Origin: Hyphomicrobiales bacterium
Lineage (GTDB): Bacteria > Pseudomonadota > Alphaproteobacteria > Rhizobiales > Rhizobiaceae
DNA length: 64,000 nucleotides
NCBI GenBank assembly: GCA_900466875.1
Contig: UBNQ01000020.1
Location: 62,001-126,000, forward strand
Direction: 5' to 3'
Shown here: positions 1-7,749 of the stretch, one piece after another
How the letters are laid out: every line of letters starts with the position of its first letter
Position numbering within the stretch: the first letter of the stretch is position 1
Notes under the pieces: generated by a model
Told to the model about the DNA's origin: nothing
What the model saw: only the letters and a program-made list of their open reading frames with translations
The model's database searches: none
Translations under genes and position numbers: made by a program

Positions 1-2
1 TC

Positions 3-86
3 CTGCTTGTTCTCGCCGCGATCGCATCGCTCGCCAGCAGCCTCACGTCCCGATTGTCCAATAATAAGAAAGCAGCAGCGGCATGA
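3..86 (+). CDS. ABC transporter permease, C-terminal end (partial)
   Basis: The reading frame is open from the window edge to a TGA at 84-86. It encodes about 27 residues, a hydrophobic end of a last membrane segment followed by a short basic, Ala-rich tail. The stop overlaps the ATG of the ABC ATPase at 83 as ATGA, so the genes are translationally coupled. By position this is the C-terminus of an inner-membrane permease of the same importer. The family call rests on context, because too little protein is visible for domain recognition. Confidence 0.6.
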   Translation: MLVLAAIASLASSLTSRLSNNKKAAAA

Positions 87-1162
87 CGCTTAAATACGAA
101 AACGTCAGCTTCACCTATCCGGGCGCCACCACCGGCATTTTCGATATCTCGCTCGAGATCGACAAGGGCGAGCTTCTGGCAATCATCGGCGCCTCCGGCT
201 CCGGCAAGTCGACCATCCTCAAGCTGCTTGCAGGCTTCGTCAGCCCCGATCACGGCCGCATCGTCATCGATGGCAAGGATGTCAGCGCGCTTTCGCCGGA
301 ATCGCGGCGGCTCGGCGTGGTGTTCCAGAACTATGCGCTCTTTCCTCATATGAGACTGTGGGAAAATGTTGCCTATCCCTTGAAGGTGCGTGGTGTCGCC
401 AGGAGCGAAAGACACGCCCGCGCCGTCGAAATGCTCGACCGCGTCGGCATGAAAAGCCGCGCCGACGATCTGCCGGCGGCTCTTTCCGGCGGCCAGCAGC
501 AGCGTGTGGCACTTGCCCGCGCGCTCGTCTTCGAACCGCAGGGTCTGCTCCTGGATGAGCCGCTTTCCGCGCTCGACGCCAGTCTGCGTGTCGAAATGCG
601 TGACGAAATCCTGCGTGTCCAGCGCGCCTCCGGCATCGCCACGCTGCTCGTCACCCACGATCAGGAAGAGGCACTGTCGATCGCCGACAAGATCGCCGTG
701 ATGCGCGACGGGCGACTGATCCAGATCGGCACGCCGCGCGAACTCTATGAGACGCCTGCCAACGCCTATGTCGCCGGTTTTGTCGGTCAGTCCAATCTCT
801 GGCAGGGCAAGGTCCGTTCTGACGGGATGGTGGACACCGAAATCGGCGCTTTTGCCTGCGACACGCAGGGGCATTCGTCCGGCGACGCGGTCACGGTCTT
901 CGTCCGCCCCGAGCGGGTCCTGCCGGCAGCAGCCGGCGGCGAAGGACAGGACGCGGGCGGCGACCGGCCGGCAAGTCATTTCTCCGGTGCCGTGGATGCC
1001 GACCGTTATCTCGGCCCCATCCGCCGTATCGATCTTAAAGTTCCCGGCGGTCTCATCCGTCTTGAAACCCATCTTCGGGATGCCGTGACCTCGGTTCGGG
1101 TTCCAGCGGATGCAATTCGTCTCCTCCCAGCACACCGATCTCAAACAGGGGTATTTCCATGA
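83..1162 (+). CDS. ABC transporter ATP-binding protein (Fe3+/polyamine type)
   Basis: A 359-residue ATPase that powers an inner-membrane importer. The Walker A motif GASGSGKST is at residues 36-44, the Q-loop VFQNYALFPH at about 80-89, the signature LSGGQQQR at about 134-141, and Walker B LLLDEP at about 155-160. The C-terminal 120 residues form a TOBE/OB-like regulatory extension, as in PotA/FbpC-type ATPases. The start overlaps the preceding permease stop, and the stop overlaps the binding-protein start (ATGA at 1159-1162), so this is a tight operon. The substrate could be Fe3+, a polyamine, thiamine or a phosphonate; sequence alone does not decide. Confidence 0.9.
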   Translation: MTLKYENVSFTYPGATTGIFDISLEIDKGELLAIIGASGSGKSTILKLLAGFVSPDHGRIVIDGKDVSALSPESRRLGVVFQNYALFPHMRLWENVAYPLKVRGVARSERHARAVEMLDRVGMKSRADDLPAALSGGQQQRVALARALVFEPQGLLLDEPLSALDASLRVEMRDEILRVQRASGIATLLVTHDQEEALSIADKIAVMRDGRLIQIGTPRELYETPANAYVAGFVGQSNLWQGKVRSDGMVDTEIGAFACDTQGHSSGDAVTVFVRPERVLPAAAGGEGQDAGGDRPASHFSGAVDADRYLGPIRRIDLKVPGGLIRLETHLRDAVTSVRVPADAIRLLPAHRSQTGVFP

Positions 1163-2238
1163 ACAGACGGCAATTCATGACGACCGTAATGGCCGGCGCA
1201 GCGGCTTTCGGCCTTGCAACCAGCGCTTTCGCCTTCGAAGGTGCGGAACTCTATCAGGGCGAAAAGGCTCTTTATGATGCAGCTCTGAAGGAAGGCATCG
1301 TCGTGTCCTTCGACACCGGCCCGACATGGGCCAACTGGGCAGGCCAGTTCAAGGCCTTCCAGAAGCGTTATCCGGGTATCGAAATGGTCTATAACGATAT
1401 CGGCTCGGCAACCACGGTCGTTGCACTCGACAAATCCCGCAACCGCCCGCAGGCCGATACGGCCTATTATTTCGCAGCCTCGGCACTCGATGCCGCAAAA
1501 GCCGGTGTCGTCGAAGGCTACAAGCCGGTCAATTTCGACCGCCTGCCGGAGCAGCTGCGGGAAACCAACGGCGAATGGTTCACCGTTCACACGCTGAGCG
1601 TTGCGTTCCTCGTCAATACCAAGCTCGTCAAGAACGTCCCCAAGACCTGGGCAGACCTTCTCAAATCCGAATACAAGAATTCGATCGTCTACCAGGATCC
1701 CCGTTCGACCGGTCAAGGTCAGGTCGTCACCTTTGCCGCGAGCTTCGGCAATGGCGGCTCGATGGACGACGTCAAGCCGGGCATCGATTATCTCGGCAAG
1801 CTCACCAAGGCCGGCAATGTCCTGCGCACCGTCGGCACCACGCCCTACGCACAGTTCCTCAAAGGCGAAATCCCGATCTGGATCGGCTATGAAAACGATG
1901 GCCTGAAGGCAGAGTTCACCGATGGCATGGCCGACAGCATCGAGGTCGTCATTCCGCAGGAAGCATCGGCCGCGGCTCCTTATGCCATCTCGCTGGTCAA
2001 GAACGGTCCCAACCCGAACTCCGGCAAGCTGTGGCTGAACTTCATCATGAGCGACGAAGGCCAGAAGATCTTCGCGGAAGGTTATGTCCGCCCCTCCGTC
2101 GAAGGCATCAAGCTGCCTGAAGCAGTCGCCGACAAGATGCCGGTTGCCGCTCAGATCCATCCGCTGGACATCGCCAAGTCGACCGCCAAGAAGGCGGAGA
2201 TCGACGCCGGCTGGGCGAAGGCCGTCCTCGGCCAGTAA
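1159..2238 (+). CDS. ABC transporter extracellular solute-binding protein
   Basis: A 359-residue periplasmic binding protein. The N-terminus MNRRQFMTTVMAGAAAFGLA has a twin-Arg-like RR and a hydrophobic core ending in an Ala-rich AFA site, so Tat or Sec export is likely. The mature part resembles the Fe3+/spermidine-type (SBP family 1/8) proteins. It overlaps the ATPase stop by four bases. A strong stem-loop follows at 2314-2349, before the next permease, which suits higher expression of the binding protein than of the membrane subunits. The ligand is unknown. No Tyr pair diagnostic of iron binding could be assigned. Confidence 0.85.
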   Translation: MNRRQFMTTVMAGAAAFGLATSAFAFEGAELYQGEKALYDAALKEGIVVSFDTGPTWANWAGQFKAFQKRYPGIEMVYNDIGSATTVVALDKSRNRPQADTAYYFAASALDAAKAGVVEGYKPVNFDRLPEQLRETNGEWFTVHTLSVAFLVNTKLVKNVPKTWADLLKSEYKNSIVYQDPRSTGQGQVVTFAASFGNGGSMDDVKPGIDYLGKLTKAGNVLRTVGTTPYAQFLKGEIPIWIGYENDGLKAEFTDGMADSIEVVIPQEASAAAPYAISLVKNGPNPNSGKLWLNFIMSDEGQKIFAEGYVRPSVEGIKLPEAVADKMPVAAQIHPLDIAKSTAKKAEIDAGWAKAVLGQ

Positions 2239-2313
2239 CACCTGATCCGGATGACGTCAGCCGTCACCGCCCAGCGAGGCGCAAGGCGGAGATCATCCAC
2301 CATCAGCAAAACA

Positions 2314-2349
2314 GCCGCTCCGGTCGGATGATGATCCGACCGGAGCGGC
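2314..2349 (+). other. Intercistronic stem-loop between binding protein and permease
   Basis: Perfect inverted repeat with 16-bp arms (2314-2329 and 2334-2349) and a 4-base GATG loop. No T-tract follows, so it is less likely to be a simple intrinsic terminator. It is more likely a 3'-end stabilising or attenuating hairpin that raises binding-protein mRNA relative to the downstream permease. That role is inferred from position. Confidence 0.7.
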
Positions 2350-2413
2350 GCAAACCGGCAAGCGCGGTCCGATCGCTTCCCTCTTCCATCGCGCTTCAGC
2401 CAGGAGTTTACCG

Positions 2414-3250
2414 ATGAGCGTCCGCGCTTCCCGAAAAGCACTCGCCGCCTTTGCCTTGCCGGGCTGCATCACGCTTGGCCTGTTTTTCCTTCTTCCCGTC
2501 GGCACCGTCATGACGGGTGCCCTGACCGATGGCGGCGCGTTCGTGCGGCTTGTCAACGATCCGGTGTTCTGGAACGGCCTCAAGGGCACGCTCATCCTTG
2601 GAACTGCAGCGCCGCTGTTCTCGCTTGTCGTCGGGTTCTGTATTGCGCTCACCCTTAACAGGCTTGCGCCGAAGGCAAAAACGGCTGCCTTGATCGCCAT
2701 TTCGCTGCCGCTGACGTTTTCAGGGCTGATCGTTGCCTATGGATTCATCCTTTTGGTCGGCCGCGCCGGCTTCGTGACACTGCTTCTGGCGGAACTTGGC
2801 TTCGATCCCGCCGTCGTCGGCGGCTTCATCTTTTCGCCCTTCGGGCTTGGGCTTGCCTATTCCTATTATCTCGTGCCGCGCGTCGTCCTCATCGTGCTTC
2901 CGGCGATCGGTAATTTCGACCGCAATCAGCTGATCGCCGCCCGTTCGCTGGGTGCCGGCGCGGGCAGGGCCATGATCGATGTGATGCTGCCGCAGATCGC
3001 ACCAAGTCTCGTTGCGGCCTTCTGCCTGACGTCCGCGGTCGCAGTTGGTGCCTATGGTACGGCGCTGGCGCTGGTCGGCACGCAGGTCAATATCCTGCCG
3101 CTTGTCCTCTACAGCAAGATTTCCGAAACAGGCACCGACCTGCCGGCCGCATCCGCCGCATCGCTCGTTCTCATCGCCATATGTGTGCTGATCATCTCGC
3201 TCGGGGAAGCGGTCGGCAGGAAAGGCTCGACCTCAAGAGCCAGGGGCTGA
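2414..3250 (+). CDS. ABC transporter permease (Fe3+/polyamine type)
   Basis: A 278-residue membrane protein with about six hydrophobic segments. A binding-protein-dependent transport inner-membrane domain covers roughly residues 60-265. The coupling (EAA-like) loop is seen around IAARSLGAGAGRAMIDVMLP. The start ATG follows AGGAGTTTACCG, a good ribosome site. It lies downstream of the binding protein, beyond a hairpin. With the permease tail before 86, the set has two permeases split around the ATPase and binding protein. Transported substrate unknown. Confidence 0.85.
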   Translation: MSVRASRKALAAFALPGCITLGLFFLLPVGTVMTGALTDGGAFVRLVNDPVFWNGLKGTLILGTAAPLFSLVVGFCIALTLNRLAPKAKTAALIAISLPLTFSGLIVAYGFILLVGRAGFVTLLLAELGFDPAVVGGFIFSPFGLGLAYSYYLVPRVVLIVLPAIGNFDRNQLIAARSLGAGAGRAMIDVMLPQIAPSLVAAFCLTSAVAVGAYGTALALVGTQVNILPLVLYSKISETGTDLPAASAASLVLIAICVLIISLGEAVGRKGSTSRARG

Positions 3251-3391
3251 CGGCGCGAGGAGGCCCATGAGGCTTCGTGCCGGACCACATCGGCAGCGAC
3301 GCCTGGCTGCACCAGTCGCCACTGTTTTCCCGGTAACACCTGCCTCGACCAATACCAAAGCGGGCGGCATCCCGGCACTGCCGCCGCCAGG

Positions 3392-4144
3392 TTACATGCG
3401 GGTCTCGGCCATCCAGAGCTCGGCATCGGCGCCGCCGGGTATGTGCAGCGGTGCAGATGGATCGGTGGCGGCGCGCCAGACCGCTTCTGCCACGTCGATC
3501 GCATGGGTTACGGGTCCAGTGTCGTCCCGTACCGACTTCACGAAGCCCTGGATAAGCGGTGCGTAGTCCGGATCGTCCAGACCGCGCAAATGGGGACGCG
3601 CGTTTTCCCCGAAACGGGTCTCCGGCGAACGGCCGGGCAAAACGATATGAACCCGCACGCCAAAAGGCTCCATTTCAATCGCCAGGGTCTCGGTAAACGC
3701 ATTCACCGCTGCCTTGCTTGCCCGGTAGACACCGATCACCGGCAGCGCCTTGATCGTCACCGTGGACGTGACGTTGACGATGACGCCCGCCCGGCGCCGG
3801 CGCATCTGCGGCAAGACCGCCTGAACCATGGCCAGGGTTCCGATCGTGTTCGTCTGGAACAACGCTTTTATCGTTTCCGGAGCTGTCAGTTCGACTGGCG
3901 AGGGCGCTCCGAAACCGGCATTGTTGACCAGGACGTCGATCGGACCGGCGACCTTCACGGCCTCCGCGATGCTGGCCGGATCGGTGACGTCGAGCGACAG
4001 AAGCCGCAGACGGTCGGAAACCGGCAACAGCTTGGGGTCAGGTGTGCGCATCGTCGCGATGACATCCCATCCGCGTTGAAGAAACAATTTTGCGGTCTCA
4101 AGGCCAAAACCGGACGAGCAACCGGTGATCAATATCGTGGGCAT
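3392..4144 (-). CDS. SDR family NAD(P)-dependent oxidoreductase
   Basis: A 250-residue classical short-chain dehydrogenase. The Rossmann motif TGCSSGFG is at residues 7-14, NNAG at about 74-77, a Ser/Thr near 127 and the catalytic YRASK at 140-144. It should oxidise or reduce an alcohol/ketone with NAD(P)H in the cytosol; the substrate is not evident. It is transcribed divergently from an AraC-family regulator that starts 100 bp away, a common pairing in which the regulator controls the SDR. It ends convergently with the upstream ABC permease. Confidence 0.9.
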   Translation of the reverse strand: MPTILITGCSSGFGLETAKLFLQRGWDVIATMRTPDPKLLPVSDRLRLLSLDVTDPASIAEAVKVAGPIDVLVNNAGFGAPSPVELTAPETIKALFQTNTIGTLAMVQAVLPQMRRRRAGVIVNVTSTVTIKALPVIGVYRASKAAVNAFTETLAIEMEPFGVRVHIVLPGRSPETRFGENARPHLRGLDDPDYAPLIQGFVKSVRDDTGPVTHAIDVAEAVWRAATDPSAPLHIPGGADAELWMAETRM

Positions 4145-4195
4145 AGTCTTCTCCGAAAAATAGAAGGAACCACGCCATGGTAGTGACAGACAACC

Positions 4196-4218
4196 AGACT
4201 TTATATAGCTTCAAGTCT
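4196..4218. promoter_or_regulatory. Weak inverted repeat in SDR/araC divergent promoter
   Basis: AGACTT and AAGTCT arms (4196-4201, 4213-4218) are separated by 11 bases in the 100-bp divergent region, with a further TAAGTCC half-site near 4233. This could be an AraC-type operator. The arms are short, so chance is a real alternative. Confidence 0.25.
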
Positions 4219-4244
4219 CCATTTCTTTAGCCTAAGTCCTGTTC

Positions 4245-5153
4245 ATGACCGTAGATCCTTTAGCCGAAATCGTCACCCTGCTGCAGCCCGCCGCGCGATT
4301 TTCCAAACTGGTGGAATGCGCCGGCTCGTGGCGCGTTCACCGGCAATCGACTGGAGAACCGTTTTATTGCGCAATCATCGAGGGACAATGCCGCGTCAGG
4401 TTCGAAGGACATCAGCCGCTCATACTCCAGGCGGGTGACTTCGTTCTGGTGCCGGCCATGCGCGATATCGTCAACGAGAATATCGATGCGCCGGCTGACA
4501 TGCCGGCCATGGTTCCGACGCAACTGAGTGAAGGCCATTTTCGTGTCGGCCGCCTCGACGGACCGGCAGATCTGCGCATGCGTATCGGTGTTTGCAGCTT
4601 CGGCTCACCGGACGCAGCCTTGCTCGTTTCCCTCCTGCCTGATGTAGTCGTCGTCCGTGATGAACCGCGGCTTGCAATGCTGATGGAATTGCTCGGCCTG
4701 GAAACACGCGAGCGCCGGCCGGCGCGCGAACTCGTCCTGGAACGACTGCTGGAGGTATTGCTGATCGAGGCGTTACGATCCGGCACGAAAACGACGGCAG
4801 CGCCCGGCCTAAGCCGCGGCCTTGCCGATGAGCGCCTTGCAGCGGCACTGCACGCAATGCATGCCCGGCCCGCCCAAGGCTGGACCGTCGCGGACCTGGC
4901 AACCGAAGCAGCCTTGTCGAGATCGGCATTCTTTGCGCGTTTCAGCCGCATCGTCGGCCTGCCGCCGATGGAATACCTGCTGGCCTGGCGCATGGCGCTC
5001 GCGAAAAAACTCTTGCGCGCCCGAGACATGGGGATGGAGGACGTGGCGGAAAGGGTGGGCTACGGATCGGCAAGCACGTTCAGCGTCGCCTTCGCCCGAC
5101 ATGTCGGCGTGCCGCCTGCACGATATGCCCGGGCCGACCTGGAAGCCGCCTGA
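4245..5153 (+). CDS. AraC family transcriptional regulator with cupin sensor domain
   Basis: A 302-residue regulator. The N-terminal half (about 10-190) resembles the cupin-type AraC ligand-binding domain, with QSTGEPFYCAIIEGQCRVRF near residues 35-55. The C-terminal 100 residues carry two helix-turn-helix units (WTVADLATEAALSRSAFFARF, and MGMEDVAERVGYGSASTFSV). These domains are typical of AraC activators responding to a small molecule. It is divergent from the SDR gene and probably regulates it, and convergent with the sensor kinase downstream. Confidence 0.88.
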   Translation: MTVDPLAEIVTLLQPAARFSKLVECAGSWRVHRQSTGEPFYCAIIEGQCRVRFEGHQPLILQAGDFVLVPAMRDIVNENIDAPADMPAMVPTQLSEGHFRVGRLDGPADLRMRIGVCSFGSPDAALLVSLLPDVVVVRDEPRLAMLMELLGLETRERRPARELVLERLLEVLLIEALRSGTKTTAAPGLSRGLADERLAAALHAMHARPAQGWTVADLATEAALSRSAFFARFSRIVGLPPMEYLLAWRMALAKKLLRARDMGMEDVAERVGYGSASTFSVAFARHVGVPPARYARADLEAA

Positions 5154-5226
5154 GCGCCCCGCCCCGTTCCTCGGCTGGCAGACCCGAATGGCTCGCGCCC
5201 GTGCAAGGCGCGACAAATGCGTCGGC

Positions 5227-6609
5227 TCAAACAGGCTTCGGTTTGATATTCGCCGTCTGCGATGCCCGCTTGATCGGGGAGTTGAGCGTCAGGCGGAAAC
5301 GGGCTCCGAGTATCTGTGGGATGACGGAAACATGTCCGTTATGGGTCTGGGCGATCTGTCTGACGATACTCAGGCCAAGTCCTGCCCCGGTGGATTTGGG
5401 CCTGGACCTGTAGAAAGGCTCGAAAACCTTCTCGCTTTCTTCCTGCGAAATGCCTGGCCCGTCATCGGCGACATCGATCGATCCGTTACGCATCAGCTCG
5501 ACCCGGATGCTTCCCGAACCGCCGCCGTGCTCTATGGCGTTGCGCACCAGATTGCTGATGGCGCGCTCCAGAGAGGCCCGATCGCCGGTGACGGTGACCG
5601 ACGGGCTCTCGGTTTCGAAACCAAGTTCATATCCGGCGGAAATAGCCATCGGCGCGCTGTCCGCGACCACTCTTTGGCAAAGCTCCACGAGATCCACATG
5701 ATCCCATGACTGGATGGCTGCGAAGCGCTGCATGTCGAGCAATTGCTCGGCCGTCTGCGCCAGGCGCGCGACATCCATCAGCAACCTGTCCTTTTCAGGG
5801 CCCGGGGCCGACGCTTCCAGCCTTGTCTGCAGGATCGCGATCGGTGTCCGCAACTCATGGGCGGCATTGGCGAAAAACCGGCGGCGCTGCGTAACGTCTT
5901 CATCGATACGTCCAAGCGCCGAATTGAACGCATCCACCAATGGCTGCAGTTCCAGCACCACATCCTCCCTGGGAAGGCGAATGCCAAGACTGTTCGCATC
6001 GATGGACGACGCCCGATTGATCGTCAGCTTGATACCGGAAAGGGCGCGACCGACCAGGATCGGCAGGGCGAGAAACACGAGCCCGATGGGAACGAGCGTG
6101 AACGGCACATAAAACACGCTCATCCCCAGCATCACCTTGGCCAGATAGGAGCGCACCACGACCGTGCCGCCATACATCACCTTCACAGGGCCCGCAGCGG
6201 TATCGAGTTCGGCAAAATTCGCCGTGAGCACCGAATTGTCGTCGCCCCGTATGTCGATGAAATGGATATCCGCCATGAGGGAAAGAAGGGGGAGATATTG
6301 GTCAGGAACCGTTCCGAAGGTGACATGCCGGCCATCGGTATGTCTTGCGACGAACCAGAATGACGGCGCGCTTTCGGTCAGCGTCTTCAGCTCCTGCGTC
6401 GGCGAGATGACGAGCGCACCGTTTTCCGATCGTATCGCCGCCGCAACTACAGGCCGTCCGGCATCATCCGCATCGTTCTTGGTCGGAAGCAGATAGCCCA
6501 GAAGCGCCAGAAAACCGATGTTCATCACGATCATCAGCACGCCGAGCACGATCGCGAACCGCAATACGAGCTTGCCCTTCAAGGATCGCCGGCTGAACAT
6601 GCTGAACAT
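5227..6609 (-). CDS. Two-component sensor histidine kinase
   Basis: A membrane kinase of about 460 residues. It has a first transmembrane segment near residues 18-42, a periplasmic sensor of about 120 residues, a second membrane segment near 160-188, and a HAMP linker. HisKA follows with AHELRTP (phospho-acceptor His near 252), then HATPase_c with the N-box NLVRNAIEH, G1 DDGPGI and G2 GAGLGLSI. The ATG at 6609 overlaps the regulator stop as TGATG. A GTG at 6612, giving a GTGA overlap, is an alternative start. The signal is unknown. The neighbouring lipoprotein and RND pump suggest envelope or efflux control. Confidence 0.92.
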   Translation of the reverse strand: MFSMFSRRSLKGKLVLRFAIVLGVLMIVMNIGFLALLGYLLPTKNDADDAGRPVVAAAIRSENGALVISPTQELKTLTESAPSFWFVARHTDGRHVTFGTVPDQYLPLLSLMADIHFIDIRGDDNSVLTANFAELDTAAGPVKVMYGGTVVVRSYLAKVMLGMSVFYVPFTLVPIGLVFLALPILVGRALSGIKLTINRASSIDANSLGIRLPREDVVLELQPLVDAFNSALGRIDEDVTQRRRFFANAAHELRTPIAILQTRLEASAPGPEKDRLLMDVARLAQTAEQLLDMQRFAAIQSWDHVDLVELCQRVVADSAPMAISAGYELGFETESPSVTVTGDRASLERAISNLVRNAIEHGGGSGSIRVELMRNGSIDVADDGPGISQEESEKVFEPFYRSRPKSTGAGLGLSIVRQIAQTHNGHVSVIPQILGARFRLTLNSPIKRASQTANIKPKPV

Positions 6610-7280
6610 CACTCGCCCTTCATCAGATAGCCGATGCCCCGTATCGTGTGGATCGTCATCGTGGCGCCCGCATCCGCCAGCTTTCTGCGAAGGCGGGAGA
6701 CATGGCTGTCGAGCGCATTGGACTGTATCTCGTCGTCATACCCGTAAACGGCTTCCTCCAGCGTTCCACGCAGGACGGTCTTTCCCGCCCGCCGCACGAG
6801 AAGCTGGAGAACCAGCATCTCGCGCCGCGTCAGCGCAACCGTCTCGCCATTCACCTTCAGCTCCTGGTGCTCGAGATCGATCTCGACATTTCCCTCGACA
6901 AAGGCCTGGCTGGCATAGATTTCGGACCGACGCACGACGGCCCGAAGCCTAGCCATCAGCTCGTCTGCCAGGAAGGGTTTTCCGAGATAGTCGTCGGCTC
7001 CATCGTCAAGACCGGCAACGCGATCGTCCGGCGCGTTATGCGCTGTCAGCACGATGACCGGCGTCTTGTCGCCGGCATCGCGCATCTCGCGCAGCAGAAC
7101 CATGCCGTCTCCGTCGGGAAGCTGGCGATCAAGAATGACGGCATCGTGGACCTTCGAGCGCAGCGCTTCCCTCGCATGTTCGATCAGGGTCATGTGGTCG
7201 ACGACATGGCTGTGCTGCACCAGGACGGCTGTGAGCGCCCTGGCCATTTCCACTTCGTCTTCCACCAGCAAAAGTCTCAT
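6609..7280 (-). CDS. OmpR/PhoB-family response regulator
   Basis: A 223-residue DNA-binding response regulator. The receiver domain spans residues 1-115, with acidic residues near 8-9, the phospho-acceptor Asp51 in VILDRQLPDGDG and a Lys near 101. A C-terminal winged helix (about 125-220) includes LTRREMLVLQLL and DSHVSRLRRKL. It is the first gene of a two-gene operon with the sensor kinase. Its targets are unknown; the lipoprotein upstream and the RND operon beyond it are plausible. Confidence 0.93.
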   Translation of the reverse strand: MRLLLVEDEVEMARALTAVLVQHSHVVDHMTLIEHAREALRSKVHDAVILDRQLPDGDGMVLLREMRDAGDKTPVIVLTAHNAPDDRVAGLDDGADDYLGKPFLADELMARLRAVVRRSEIYASQAFVEGNVEIDLEHQELKVNGETVALTRREMLVLQLLVRRAGKTVLRGTLEEAVYGYDDEIQSNALDSHVSRLRRKLADAGATMTIHTIRGIGYLMKGE

Positions 7281-7325
7281 GATCCCTACCGTTCAAACGG
7301 GTTCCGCCAATCGCGCCTGCCCGGC

Positions 7326-7574
7326 TCAGCATCTCTCCATGTAGCGCCGACCGTAGCGGTCGCGATAGCTGCATTGCCGCCGCTCGCTTGCATTGCCGAC
7401 CACCGCGCCCGTTGCTCCACCAGCGGCAGCTCCGACGGCAGCACCCCGCCAGTCATTCGTCACCAGGCCGCCGATCACGGCCCCCGAAGCAGCGCCGATG
7501 GCGGCGCTCTTTTCCGTCTTCGAACACGACACCGTCAGCACGGCAAGCGTCGCAAGGACCAAAGCTCTTTTCAT
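7326..7574 (-). CDS. Small glycine-zipper lipoprotein
   Basis: An 82-residue protein with a short signal sequence ending in the lipobox LTVSC (Cys at residue 17). A glycine-zipper stretch follows (AAIGAASGAVIGGLV, AAVGAAAGGATGAVVG), then a Cys-containing basic tail ending YMERC. This is the YMGG/SlyB-like outer-membrane lipoprotein pattern, with envelope-stress or structural roles in related proteins. It lies 45 bp upstream of the response-regulator gene on the same strand and could be co-transcribed with or regulated by it. Confidence 0.8.
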   Translation of the reverse strand: MKRALVLATLAVLTVSCSKTEKSAAIGAASGAVIGGLVTNDWRGAAVGAAAGGATGAVVGNASERRQCSYRDRYGRRYMERC

Positions 7575-7749
7575 TCCAAATCTCCACGCAATGGCCTCAA
7601 GCCATGTCCAATCAGGGTCATTCTTGCGCCGGAAAGGCGCCGGGTTCTGATTTCCAGGACTGACGTTGCAGCAACATTACGCGCTGCCTGATCTGGCGTG
7701 AAAAGCCTCTCGACGGCGGGAAATCGATGTCTCCCGACTTGCGGATCGG

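Noticed and set aside
1141-2241. 366-codon open frame antisense to the first binding protein
   Set aside because: The sense frame has a signal peptide and coupled start and stop codons; the antisense product resembles nothing.
3267-3566. Short plus-strand frame after the permease with a good GAGGAGG ribosome site
   Set aside because: The product is Pro/Arg/Ala-rich without membrane segments, and its second half overlaps the SDR coding sequence. It may be a chance ATG or the eroded start of a lost gene.
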